Assembly (NCBI RefSeq): GCF_000717275.1
Contig: NZ_JNYV01000008.1
Span: 229,581 to 293,580, forward strand
From: Kitasatospora arboriphila
Lineage (GTDB): Bacteria > Actinomycetota > Actinomycetes > Mycobacteriales > Mycobacteriaceae
DNA: 64,000 nt
Reading direction: 5' to 3'
In this document: positions 44,021 through 53,453 of the stretch, one piece after another
How the letters are laid out: each line of letters begins with the position of its first letter
Numbering within the stretch: position 1 is the stretch's first letter
Notes under the pieces: generated by a model
Databases searched by the model: none
Told to the model about the DNA's origin: nothing
Seen by the model: the letters and a program-made list of their open reading frames with translations, nothing else
Made by a program: the position numbers and the translations under genes

Positions 44021-44686
44021 TCAGGCACCGGAAGCCAACTCCTTCGCTTCGTCCCGTGCCCGCTCGAGCACCGAGGTGAAGGTTTCGGGAGCCTGGGCGC
44101 CGGACACGCCGTAGCGGCCGTCGATCACGAAGAATGGGACCCCGTTGATGCCGTATTCACGTGCCTGCGCGATGTCGGCATCCACCGCCGAGACGTAGTC
44201 GCCTGCCGCCAAGGCATTCTCGATGGCACCGCGGTCGAGCCCGACGTCGACGCCCAGTTCGGCCAGCTCTTCGTCGCGGCCGAGGTGGCGTCCCTCGCCG
44301 AAGTAGGCGGCGAACAGTCGCTCGACCATCTCCAGCTGCTTACCGTGCTGCTTGGCGTAGTGCAGCAACTCGTGCGCCTTGCGGGTGTTGGTGTGCAGCA
44401 GTGCATCGAAGTTGTACCGCAGCCCGACCTCATCCGCGATGGCGCTGACCTGGTCGAGCATCTGGCGCACCTGCCCGGCCGGCATCCCCTTGTGCTGCAC
44501 GAGGAAGTCGATCTCCGAGCCGTCGAAATCCACTGGGGTATCCGGAGCCAACTCGAAGCTGTGGTAGGTCACCTCGACGTCGTCGCGGCCGGCGAAGTCG
44601 GCGAGCCCGGCTTCGAACTTGCGTTTGCCGATGTAGCACCACGGGCACGCGATGTCGGACCAGATATCCACGGTGATCGAAGCCAT
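44021..44686 (-). CDS. DsbA-family oxidoreductase (FrnE-like)
   Basis: This 221-residue thioredoxin-fold protein has the redox motif CPWC in WSDIACPWCYIGKRKFE (residues 9-25), a helical insertion, and GVPFFVIDGRYGVSGAQ (about 180-196, cis-Pro). It lacks a signal peptide, so it is cytoplasmic like FrnE of Deinococcus, a disulfide isomerase linked to stress resistance, and polyketide-associated FrnE. The ATG at 44686 begins the conserved MASITVDIWSDIACPW. The frame is open far upstream but reads antisense-type sequence there. Confidence 0.9.
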   Translation of the reverse strand: MASITVDIWSDIACPWCYIGKRKFEAGLADFAGRDDVEVTYHSFELAPDTPVDFDGSEIDFLVQHKGMPAGQVRQMLDQVSAIADEVGLRYNFDALLHTNTRKAHELLHYAKQHGKQLEMVERLFAAYFGEGRHLGRDEELAELGVDVGLDRGAIENALAAGDYVSAVDADIAQAREYGINGVPFFVIDGRYGVSGAQAPETFTSVLERARDEAKELASGA

Positions 44687-44745
44687 GTGACGTGCAACAG
44701 CCCGGTGTCGATCGGCATTCCCGACGTACGTATGGACCCGGCGGG

Positions 44746-45141
44746 TCAGGAGGGCACGACGCTGCCGGCCAATCCCGCACCGAGCGCAAAGGCAAAGATC
44801 TGCAGGATCAGGCCCACCAGCGGAATCCAGAACGCCATTCGGCGCCGGAACATCACGATGGATGCGGCGATGGTCGACACCACCACAACCGCCACACCTC
44901 CGCCATCTGCGACGACGTACGCCCACAGGAGATTGTCCGTGTCACACCGATCGGCGTAACAGCTGTCGGTGGCCATGGCGAAGAAAAGGCTCATGTAGGC
45001 ACTGCAGACGAGGACGAGGCCTTGCAGAGCAAGCAGGCAGAACGTGGCGATGACGTCGGCGACCAACCGGGGACGCCGGGGTGAAACCGCCAGAACCGGG
45101 GTGGGGTGCGGGTACATCGTGACTGCAGGGCCGAAGGTCAT
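44746..45141 (-). CDS. Small membrane protein
   Basis: This 131-residue protein from ATG 45141 has three membrane helices (FCLLALQGLVLVCSAYMSLFF, AVVVVSTIAASIVMF and FWIPLVGLILQIFAFALGAGL). A short Cys-containing loop between the first two has DSCYADRCDTD. No family was recognised. It lies upstream of the DsbA-family gene on the same strand with a 60-bp gap; the paired loop cysteines could be substrates of a thiol oxidoreductase, but that is only a suggestion. Confidence 0.65.
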   Translation of the reverse strand: MTFGPAVTMYPHPTPVLAVSPRRPRLVADVIATFCLLALQGLVLVCSAYMSLFFAMATDSCYADRCDTDNLLWAYVVADGGGVAVVVVSTIAASIVMFRRRMAFWIPLVGLILQIFAFALGAGLAGSVVPS

Positions 45142-45254
45142 GACGATGAGAGTAGGACCTCGCACGTAGGGCACGGCAGCGTGAAACTACTCAAATCCGG
45201 GGGTCTGTGTTCATCTCCCACGGCGTGATCAGGGATCGCACGAACCGGGTTCTG

Positions 45255-46151
45255 TCATCGAGGCGCGACGGGCACGGGGAAGAGCGCCCGCGGATTCTGC
45301 AGCAGAGCCGGCGGCATGACATCGCTGCGGGCGAGCACTCCCTCCCACCGCACCCTCCTGCGATGCGGGACGAGAGTCGTTGCACTGCGGGAGAATTGAT
45401 ACTCTCCCGTCAGCGTTCCGACGTGCAGATCCGGCGTGTCCGGAATCGGCACCGCGACCTCGTCGCCTACGGACAAGTCACCGACAAACGATGCCAGGAC
45501 TCGCAGATCCTTGCCCGGCCGACGTCCCGGAGCCCGTTCCTTCAGCAGCGTGCGGAGATCGCCGCCTGCCGCCGCGATGACGTCGATACCGGATTCGGTC
45601 CCGAAGCCGACGATGCTGCGACGCCTGAACTCTTGGTACTGCTCTGCAGATGACGGCCGCACCACCCACACGGTGCGGTCACCGGTGCGCAGCTGTGTCG
45701 GGACTTCTGGCGGGTCGGGCCAGAAGTACGGCATCTCGCCATCCATCTCCCCGAACACAGGGACATAGAACTCCGGATCCTTCCGGACCAATGCAGCGCG
45801 GTGACTGCGGTAGAGGCGTTCGTCGTCCCACCACGGGGGCATCAGGCCATCGGCCACCAGCTCCGATTGGGGTCGCCCGACCACCTCCGGCGCGAACTCG
45901 GCGATCTGCCCCGCGGTGGTGTCGGCCCGCCCGCCACCGGTCCACACCTCGACGAAGGTCAGTCCGTAGCAAACCAAGGCAGGAGTGTGTCCACGCCACA
46001 TCTGAACCGCCGGATGGCTCCCCCACCCGTAGTCGAAGAGTTCGAGCGCCCGCAGGATCTGCAGTGTTTCGACCCGCTGCTTCCCCAACCGCGGCACGTC
46101 CAACACCGCGGCCGAGCGCGCGAAGTCCGGATACGGCAAGAAGGTCTGCAT
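45255..46151 (-). CDS. MSMEG_6728-like DNA-repair protein with C-terminal EVE/PUA-like domain
   Basis: This 298-residue protein has two parts. Residues 1 to about 148 (MQTFLPYPDFARSAAVLDVP, then RLGKQRVETLQILRAL and SHPAVQMWRGHTPAL) match the MSMEG_6728 family, related to pyrimidine-dimer DNA glycosylase/endonuclease V. Residues about 160-290 have the pattern VWVVRPSSAEQYQEF, LSVGDEVAVPIPDT and HVGTLTGEYQF followed by HRRRVRWEG. This is the layout of the EVE/PUA-like domain found at the N-terminus of Mrr-type and McrB-linked restriction proteins. A lesion- or modification-recognising repair enzyme is therefore plausible. The start is the ATG at 46151, 60 bp from the first 57-bp hairpin repeat. 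Confidence 0.75.
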   Translation of the reverse strand: MQTFLPYPDFARSAAVLDVPRLGKQRVETLQILRALELFDYGWGSHPAVQMWRGHTPALVCYGLTFVEVWTGGGRADTTAGQIAEFAPEVVGRPQSELVADGLMPPWWDDERLYRSHRAALVRKDPEFYVPVFGEMDGEMPYFWPDPPEVPTQLRTGDRTVWVVRPSSAEQYQEFRRRSIVGFGTESGIDVIAAAGGDLRTLLKERAPGRRPGKDLRVLASFVGDLSVGDEVAVPIPDTPDLHVGTLTGEYQFSRSATTLVPHRRRVRWEGVLARSDVMPPALLQNPRALFPVPVAPR

Positions 46152-46209
46152 GGAGTTCGCATACCCCCTCGCGGCGATTTGATGCAGTCGGGTGGTGGGG
46201 GTGGCGGAC

Positions 46210-46359
46210 CTGACTGCACACAAGTCGCTGTCGGAGGGCCGGATGCGACGTCAGCGGCGTACTTGTGTGCACTCAGGCACGGGGCTTGTGCCTTGCTGCA
46301 CACGAATCGCAGTCGGGGCGCCGGATGCGACGACGTGGACCATCCTGTGTGCACTCAGG
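46210..46359. repeat. Two 57-bp hairpin repeats (left of AbiEi/DUF559 gene 2)
   Basis: Unit L1 spans 46215-46271, with perfect 11-bp arms TGCACACAAGT and ACTTGTGTGCA; unit L2 spans 46297-46353 with arms TGCACACGAAT and a shorter CTGTGTGCA. Both units are 57 bp and share a core (GCCGGATGCGACG). Inside L1 the arms continue with CGCTG/CAGCG, so each unit can fold into a cruciform. CTCAGG follows both right arms. The copies are separated by about 25 bp. Their reverse complements occur on the other side of the gene. Confidence 0.93.
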
Positions 46360-46398
46360 CCCGCCTTTACCACTTTTGGCGAAGACACGTCGCCGGCC

Positions 46399-46415
46399 AT
46401 CCACAGGCTGTGGAT
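46399..46415. promoter_or_regulatory. Perfect 17-bp palindrome before AbiEi/DUF559 gene 2
   Basis: ATCCACAG-G-CTGTGGAT lies 18 bp before the start codon. Each arm resembles a DnaA box (TTATCCACA); read on the minus strand with its flank, one arm gives CTATCCACAG. AbiEi antitoxins autoregulate through inverted repeats at their promoters, so an operator role is equally possible. Confidence 0.5.
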
Positions 46416-46432
46416 AGCCAGATGCGCGGATT

Positions 46433-47281
46433 GTGTTTTGCCGCAACCATGCTCGGATGGGGGAAGTGCGAACACGTGCGCAGCTACTAGCGGGCGGGAT
46501 GACCAAACGCGAGGTCTCGCATCTGAATCGACTATTGCCTGAGGTCTACTCGACGTCCGACCCGGGATACGTCGAGCTTTGCACGGCAGTCACCTTGTGG
46601 AAGCCGACTGCCGTTCTCAGTCACACCACCGCTGCGTGGTTGTGGGGATTGCTGGAGGACGAGCCCACGATTGTCGAGGCCACCGTTTCGCCGAGCGTCT
46701 CGGTCCGCGGGCCGAGCTGGGTGCGATTGCATCGGCGACCCGGTGTACATACGGTGCGCCGCAAAGGGCTGCCGGTGGTGCCGATCGAGCACTGCCTCAT
46801 CGACGTCGCCACCACGCTTGACCAGCTGTCTCTCGAGGCGCTGTTCGACGCCGCAATCGGAACGCGGGTGAACTGGCGGGCAGTCGCCCGCCTCTGCGAG
46901 CGTTCAACAGGACGCCACGGAATTGTCGCTGTCCGCGAGCAACTACGCACGTGCTGCCCTCTCACTCGCTCGGAACCGGAGAGATTGGTTGCGCGTGCGT
47001 TGAGTGCGCGGAACTTCCCACTCGAGATCAACGTCAAGGTCGGCCGCTACTACGGCGACCTGGTGTGTCGTCGCGCAAGGGTCATCGTCGAAATCGACGG
47101 ACGCGAGTTCCACACCGACCCTGCAACTTTCAACAACGACAGAAAGCGCCAGAACGAACTCGTCGACGATGACTGGCGCATCCTTCGCTACTCGGCCGCG
47201 ACGGCGATCGCCAACCTCGACGATGTCGTCGACGACATCATCCGCGTCGTGCGCAAACGTCGCCGAAGCAGGCGGGCCTGA
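46433..47281 (+). CDS. AbiEi-like/DUF559 nuclease-fold protein, copy 2
   Basis: This 282-residue protein starts at GTG 46433, or at ATG 46457 for 274 residues. The N-terminus resembles AbiEi winged-helix domains (VRTRAQLLAGGMTKREVSHL, then VLSHTTAAWLWGL). The C-terminus is DUF559/Vsr-like (about 180-275), with Glu181/183, Asp209 (YYGDLVC), Glu220 (VIVEIDGREFH) and the DRKRQNELVDDDWRILRYS element. It has the same architecture as the protein at 18996 but low identity, so they are not recent copies. The stop codon TGA is part of the first right-hand repeat, showing that gene and repeat boundaries are fused. No toxin partner lies next to it. Confidence 0.82.
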   Translation: MFCRNHARMGEVRTRAQLLAGGMTKREVSHLNRLLPEVYSTSDPGYVELCTAVTLWKPTAVLSHTTAAWLWGLLEDEPTIVEATVSPSVSVRGPSWVRLHRRPGVHTVRRKGLPVVPIEHCLIDVATTLDQLSLEALFDAAIGTRVNWRAVARLCERSTGRHGIVAVREQLRTCCPLTRSEPERLVARALSARNFPLEINVKVGRYYGDLVCRRARVIVEIDGREFHTDPATFNNDRKRQNELVDDDWRILRYSAATAIANLDDVVDDIIRVVRKRRRSRRA

Positions 47282-47425
47282 GTGCACACAAGTTCCACGC
47301 TGACGTCACATCCGGCCCGGCGACAGCGACTTCTGTGCACCCAAGCACGCGCCACCGGGCCCGAGCGCACACAAGTACCCCGCAGACGTCACATCCAGCC
47401 CTCCGACACCGACTTGGGTGCACCC
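47279..47425. repeat. Two 57-bp hairpin repeats, inverted (right of AbiEi/DUF559 gene 2)
   Basis: Units R1 (47283-47339) and R2 (47366-47422) are 57 bp each, with arms such as TGCACACAAGT and ACTTCTGTGCA. R1 is nearly the exact reverse complement of L1, with nine differences confined mostly to one loop segment. R2 is more diverged. Together with 46210-46359 they form an inverted pair around the gene. The array lies between the gene's stop and the groEL terminator. Confidence 0.93.
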
Positions 47426-47441
47426 AACTACACACAAACGA

Positions 47442-47473
47442 AACCGGCCCACTCCCGAAGGAGTGGGCCGGTT
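47442..47473 (-). terminator. Strong terminator of groEL with UUCG tetraloop
   Basis: Arms AACCGGCCCACTCC (47442-47455) and GGAGTGGGCCGGTT (47460-47473) pair perfectly over 14 bp. On the groEL strand the loop is TTCG closed by C-G, an unusually stable tetraloop. It sits 30 bp beyond the groEL stop. Confidence 0.88.
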
Positions 47474-47502
47474 CGCGTGAACGGTAGAGCGAGAAGCGTG
47501 GA

Positions 47503-49262
<1,760 letters not shown>

Positions 49263-49270
49263 CCACCGTT

Positions 49271-49297
49271 TTAGCACTCTCAGGTGCCGAGTGCAAG
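49271..49297. promoter_or_regulatory. CIRCE element 2 (HrcA operator) of groEL
   Basis: TTAGCACTC at 49271-49279 and GAGTGCAAG at 49289-49297 with a nine-base spacer match CIRCE with few differences. Its left end is 35 bp from that of element 1, so two dimers could bind on similar faces of the DNA. Confidence 0.9.
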
Positions 49298-49387
49298 GTG
49301 GGAGACGAAGCCGGAGGCGGAGCTCGACCGCTGGAACAGACGAAGCTCGACCCTTCGCAGAGACTGGCTCTACGCCGTGTACAGGGC

Positions 49388-51337
49388 CTAGACGAAGACT
49401 CCACTGAGGAAGCCGAGAACAGCGGTCGTCGCTGCCCGTTGTCCCTGGCCCTGACCGGCGGCGGTGCCTCCGAAGGCGATGCCTGCGCTCCACTGCGCGG
49501 TGCCGGGGAACATCCCGAGTCTGATCAGATGGCCCGCATCCTCGAGCCGCACGTGCTGGTCCAGCGGATGGTTGCGGGCGGCGAGCAATTCATCGGCCAT
49601 TCGCTCGGACGGCCACAGATGGTCATCGGTCCCCGAGATGCAGAGCAGGGGCACGTCGATGACCTCGCTCCGTAGCCTGGCGGGCGAAGAGGTGATGGGT
49701 CCGAGCTCATCGAGCCCCGCGGTGTACGCGTCGTGCAGCTTGAGCAGACTCGGGCGGCCGTGTGCGATGTCGCGATGGACGCGCCATGCATTGCGGATCA
49801 GCTGAGGCATCAGGGAACCGGTCGGCAGAGGTGCCCACGGGACATCTTGCCCGCCCGATGTCCAGGTGGGGGTGTCAGGAATTTCGCCATCGGGTCCGAT
49901 GGCCTGCCACGACACCGAACTCGGGCTGATCAACACGAGGCCACTCACCGGCAGCTGCGTCACCGTAGCCGCCGCGAGCAGTCCTTCGGCACCCCTCGAG
50001 ATGCCCATCGCGGTGATCCGCGCGCGGTCGATCCCGGGCAGCGACGTCAAGGTGGCGACCGCGTCGGCGAATCGCTCGAGAGGGATTTGGGCCAGCGGCG
50101 CCTCGGCGTGTGCCGCCGACTCGTCGACCCAGGAGTAGGCGAGCGCCGCGAAGCCATTGGAGGCCAGCGTCGCGATGGTCGCGCGCTGCGAGTCGACCCC
50201 GCCTTCGGACCCGCCGAAGCAGGCGACCGCGGGCCAGCCCGCGTCGGGCGCGGTGCCACCGGGGGTCGCCAGGAGTGCTGGTCGTCCGCCGATCTGTAGC
50301 TCGCGCACGTCGACGCCGACCTCGGACGGGAATCTCGACACCGTCCGCCGGGCCGACCTTCCGGTGGAGGTTGCCTCTATGGTCACGTGCCAGGGACCGA
50401 CCGGTGGAACAAACAGGTCTGGCGCCGTGGAGTCGGAGATGTCGGGCCGCATCGCCCACAGTGGTGCATCCGGATCGGCGACCGACCAGTCCCCCTCGAC
50501 CGGGACATCCCGGGCGACATCGACTGTGCCGTCCGCCGATGAGGTGAAGGCTGCCTGTGCGCGCCAGCGGCGACCGAACAGGTCTGCCCCACTGACGTCG
50601 ATCTCCACGCGGACGCCGGGTTCGGCACCGGTGAGCTGCACGCCGAAACTCTCGTCATGCCGGGATGAGCTCGGCGCGGTGATCGCCAGACCGTCCGTGG
50701 TGTCGGGCGCGGGCGACGGCTGATCGACGATCGTCTCTGCACCCGCGTCCCGGGCGGACACCTCCACCGAACGCGTCTCGAACCAATTGGGGAACACCGA
50801 CGACACCACCCCGGCGATGCCGAGCAACGTGAAGGGCGCGACCCAGTAACAGATGATGGAGAGTGCATCGCCGTCGTCTTTGATCGTCGCGTCGCCGTCG
50901 ACGAGCGGCGGGATGATCGAGAGCAGGGTCATTGCACCGAAGGCGGCCACCCACATCCACGTCATGGCGTTGGTGATGTAACGGAATCCGTCGGTGGTGG
51001 CGGTTTTTGCATCCACCGAGTCCTCGGCGTACTCACGGACGAACGGCCGGCCGAGCAGGACACCTCCGAGTGCGATGAGGAACAGGCCGAGGTTCGACAG
51101 CGGCTGCAGCCAGCGCTCCAGGACGTCGTCGTCGAGGGTGAGGGCGGCGATAACCAGGAGCACAAAGACGACGATCGTGCCGACCTCGAGAGAGCGGAAG
51201 GGCTCGCCACGCCAGCGCTGGAAGACCTGACCTGCGATGGTGAGCGCGAAGGCGACGAGTACCGCCGTCAGGAAACCGGCGTTACCCACCAGAACCCAGA
51301 ACAGAATCCAGGGCGCGAACCCGATCACAAATCCCAC
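49388..51337 (-). CDS. Membrane-anchored acyl-CoA thioesterase/BAAT-type hydrolase
   Basis: This 649-residue protein starts with about five membrane helices (residues 1 to about 190, e.g. GNAGFLTAVLVAFALTIAGQV and TIVVFVLLVIAALTL). An Ig-like acyl-CoA thioester hydrolase N-terminal domain follows (about 215-345, SFGVQLTGAEPGVRVEIDVSG). A C-terminal BAAT α/β-hydrolase domain has the nucleophile elbow GISRGAEG, Asp in SGTDDHLWPS and His in EDAGHLIRLG. BAAT-family enzymes hydrolyse or transfer acyl-CoA; the membrane domain is not part of the usual family and would tether the enzyme. In the nucleophile elbow the residue is Ser, where mammalian BAAT has Cys. Confidence 0.88.
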   Translation of the reverse strand: MGFVIGFAPWILFWVLVGNAGFLTAVLVAFALTIAGQVFQRWRGEPFRSLEVGTIVVFVLLVIAALTLDDDVLERWLQPLSNLGLFLIALGGVLLGRPFVREYAEDSVDAKTATTDGFRYITNAMTWMWVAAFGAMTLLSIIPPLVDGDATIKDDGDALSIICYWVAPFTLLGIAGVVSSVFPNWFETRSVEVSARDAGAETIVDQPSPAPDTTDGLAITAPSSSRHDESFGVQLTGAEPGVRVEIDVSGADLFGRRWRAQAAFTSSADGTVDVARDVPVEGDWSVADPDAPLWAMRPDISDSTAPDLFVPPVGPWHVTIEATSTGRSARRTVSRFPSEVGVDVRELQIGGRPALLATPGGTAPDAGWPAVACFGGSEGGVDSQRATIATLASNGFAALAYSWVDESAAHAEAPLAQIPLERFADAVATLTSLPGIDRARITAMGISRGAEGLLAAATVTQLPVSGLVLISPSSVSWQAIGPDGEIPDTPTWTSGGQDVPWAPLPTGSLMPQLIRNAWRVHRDIAHGRPSLLKLHDAYTAGLDELGPITSSPARLRSEVIDVPLLCISGTDDHLWPSERMADELLAARNHPLDQHVRLEDAGHLIRLGMFPGTAQWSAGIAFGGTAAGQGQGQRAATTAVLGFLSGVFV

Positions 51338-51508
51338 GTTGCTTCCCTACCTGTTCGGTTCCGCTCTCACCCCAGCGATCGGGCGGGTCGGGCTCGCGGC
51401 AGCCATGCGGTCACCGAAGGAACCCGCCGCCACAGTGCCCCGGAAAACAAAGACTAAGCCAATGAGGCACCCTGAGCACGGTTTTCAGTGCGCAGGCGAC
51501 ACTTCGCC

Positions 51509-52081
51509 TCAGGCTTCGCCCATCGCGAGCACGTCTTCGACCAACAGATCGGCGTAGGCGCGGTCAGCCGGGAGACCGAAGACCACGTGGTGGTAGAGCG
51601 GAGCGACGATGTGGTCGAGAGCCCGTCGCGCCGACGGCACATTCTCCCCGCGACTTCGTGCGCGTTCGATCATCGACTGCAGTTGAGCGTCACGGGTGTC
51701 CCAGCAGGGACATGTACCGATCTCCTTGCGGGCACCGACCATCGCTCGTAGGTACGTCGTCCGCTCGGGGCGGGTGATGTCATCGACGATCACCGTCGCC
51801 CAGGCGCGCAGGTCTCCGGCGATGCTGCCGGTGTCGGGGAGCGGTTCGTTCTTGGTGAGCGCCGCAACGGCGACCTCTTCGAGCAATGCGTCCATCACAC
51901 CCCACCGCCGGTAGATGCTCGTGGGGTTCACCCCGGCGCGTTCGGCGACCTGGGGAATCGTCATGGTCTCGCGGTATCCCTCGCTCACGAGTTCGCCGAC
52001 GGCGGTGTAGACAGCGGACTGCACGCGAGCACTCCGACCGCCGGGTCGGCGCGGGGCTGTTGATCGTGCGGGTGCGCTCAT
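51509..52081 (-). CDS. TetR family regulator
   Basis: This 190-residue protein has a TetR helix-turn-helix (TIPQVAERAGVNPTSIYRRW, about residues 40-59) followed by a helical ligand domain of the TetR_C type with a GTCPCWDTRD insertion. It is divergent from an MFS transporter gene, with a palindromic site between them, the classical layout for a repressor of drug efflux. A ligand cannot be named. Confidence 0.9.
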   Translation of the reverse strand: MSAPARSTAPRRPGGRSARVQSAVYTAVGELVSEGYRETMTIPQVAERAGVNPTSIYRRWGVMDALLEEVAVAALTKNEPLPDTGSIAGDLRAWATVIVDDITRPERTTYLRAMVGARKEIGTCPCWDTRDAQLQSMIERARSRGENVPSARRALDHIVAPLYHHVVFGLPADRAYADLLVEDVLAMGEA

Positions 52082-52138
52082 GCGACCATTATTGCAAATC
52101 GAATGGCTTTAATCCGCCGGATGGTGCTACCGTCTCCA

Positions 52139-52158
52139 AAAGCAAACATCGTTGCTTT
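52139..52158. promoter_or_regulatory. Probable TetR operator between regulator and MFS gene
   Basis: AAAGCAA and TTGCTTT form a perfect 7-bp inverted repeat with a six-base spacer (20 bp in all). A weaker related pair (ATTGCAAATC with TGGCTTT at 52091-52110) lies closer to the regulator start. Site length and placement suit a TetR dimer. Confidence 0.6.
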
Positions 52159-52175
52159 AACCGTTGGGAGATGTC

Positions 52176-53453
52176 ATGCACCGACCCACCCTGGGTTCGA
52201 AGGCAGCGTTTCGGCTGATCATCGTCACCACCATCGCCGTGATGTTCGGTGCCGCCGCTCCCTCGCCGCTGTATCCGGTTTATCAAGAGCTGTGGGGCTT
52301 TTCGTCGTTCACACTCACCGTGATCTTCGCCGTGTACGTCATTGCGCTGCTAGCGGGCCTGCTGACCGTCGGATCACTGTCCGATCACGTGGGCCGGCGA
52401 CCGGTGATCCTCGGTGCGCTTGCGGTCCTGACCGGTTCGATGCTGATGTTCGCCTTTGCTGACGGCGTTCCGATGTTGATCGCCGCCAGAGTTCTGCAGG
52501 GTCTTGCTGCCGGGGCCATCACCGGCACACTGAGCGCCGCCCTGGTCGATCTGCAGCCCACCCCACGGGCGGGTTCGATCGCCAGTTCCGCTTCCCCTCC
52601 GGGCGGATTGGCCCTCGGTGCCGTCGGGGCGGGGATCCTCGTTCAGTACGCGCCGATGCCTCGCGAGCTGGTGTTCCTGTTGTTGGTCGCCACGTTTGTG
52701 CTCGTGGCAGCGGTCGTCGTATTCGTCCCGGAGACGTCACCTCGCACCGGCTTCACCTCCCGCCGCCACCTGTGGAGAGTGCTGCGCCCCAACGCGAGCC
52801 TGCCGCCTGCCGTGCGCGGAGCGTTTCTCGCAGCAACCCCGGCCATGTTCGCCACGTGGTCCCTTGGTGGCCTTTATCTTTCGCTGGGTTCGTCGATTGT
52901 CGCGCGCATCCTCGGCCTGGAGAACCACATGGTGGCCGGCCTGATGATCGGGGCGTTCTTCGGATCAGGAGCACTCGGCTCGGCCGTCGCATCGGGGTGG
53001 GGCGCCCACCGCAAACTGGCCGTCGGTCTGGGCACACTCGGTTCCGGACTGATCATCACCCTCGTCGCGACGCTGACGGCAAACGTTCCGGCCTACGCCA
53101 TCGGTTCGGTGGTCGCCGGGTTCGGTTTCGGCGCAACGTTTGTCGGCGTGATGGCGACGCTGATCGCGGTCACCGACCCCGCCGCCCGCGGTCAGGTGTT
53201 CTCCACCCTGTTCATCGTGAGTTACACCGCATTCAGCGTTCCGGCCGTCGTCGCCGGGTTCGCCGTGATCCACGTCGGTCTACGACCCACTGCTGTCGGC
53301 TACGGCCTCTTTGTCCTGGCGATGGTGATTCTGGCTGCGGGCGCGGCGATCTGGCGTGCACGGGCCGAGCGACAGACGTCCCCGCCACCTGCGCGTGCGA
53401 GCGACGCCGAACTCGTCACGGCGGCGGCTGACACGTCGGACACCAGTAGATGA
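52176..53453 (+). CDS. MFS transporter
   Basis: This 425-residue protein from ATG 52176 has twelve membrane helices. The cytoplasmic loop 2-3 motif is GSLSDHVGRRPVILGALAVL (motif A). Motif C-like ATPAMFATWSLGGLY marks the second half. It resembles 12-helix drug:proton antiporters. The partner TetR gene is divergent, and the operator between them is 20-40 bp from this start. The last 38 bases overlap the 3' end of the convergent nei-type gene. The TTG at 52164 is a less likely start. Confidence 0.9.
   Translation: MHRPTLGSKAAFRLIIVTTIAVMFGAAAPSPLYPVYQELWGFSSFTLTVIFAVYVIALLAGLLTVGSLSDHVGRRPVILGALAVLTGSMLMFAFADGVPMLIAARVLQGLAAGAITGTLSAALVDLQPTPRAGSIASSASPPGGLALGAVGAGILVQYAPMPRELVFLLLVATFVLVAAVVVFVPETSPRTGFTSRRHLWRVLRPNASLPPAVRGAFLAATPAMFATWSLGGLYLSLGSSIVARILGLENHMVAGLMIGAFFGSGALGSAVASGWGAHRKLAVGLGTLGSGLIITLVATLTANVPAYAIGSVVAGFGFGATFVGVMATLIAVTDPAARGQVFSTLFIVSYTAFSVPAVVAGFAVIHVGLRPTAVGYGLFVLAMVILAAGAAIWRARAERQTSPPPARASDAELVTAAADTSDTSR

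Noticed and set aside
18996..47281. Type IV toxin-antitoxin systems of the AbiE kind
   Set aside because: Both genes have an AbiEi-like N-terminus, but neither is next to an AbiEii nucleotidyltransferase toxin; the nuclease-like C-terminus indicates another function.
46210..47425. Insertion sequence with terminal inverted repeats
   Set aside because: The inverted 57-bp units resemble TIRs, but they occur as tandem pairs, the enclosed gene is not a recognised transposase, and no target-site duplication was evident by eye.
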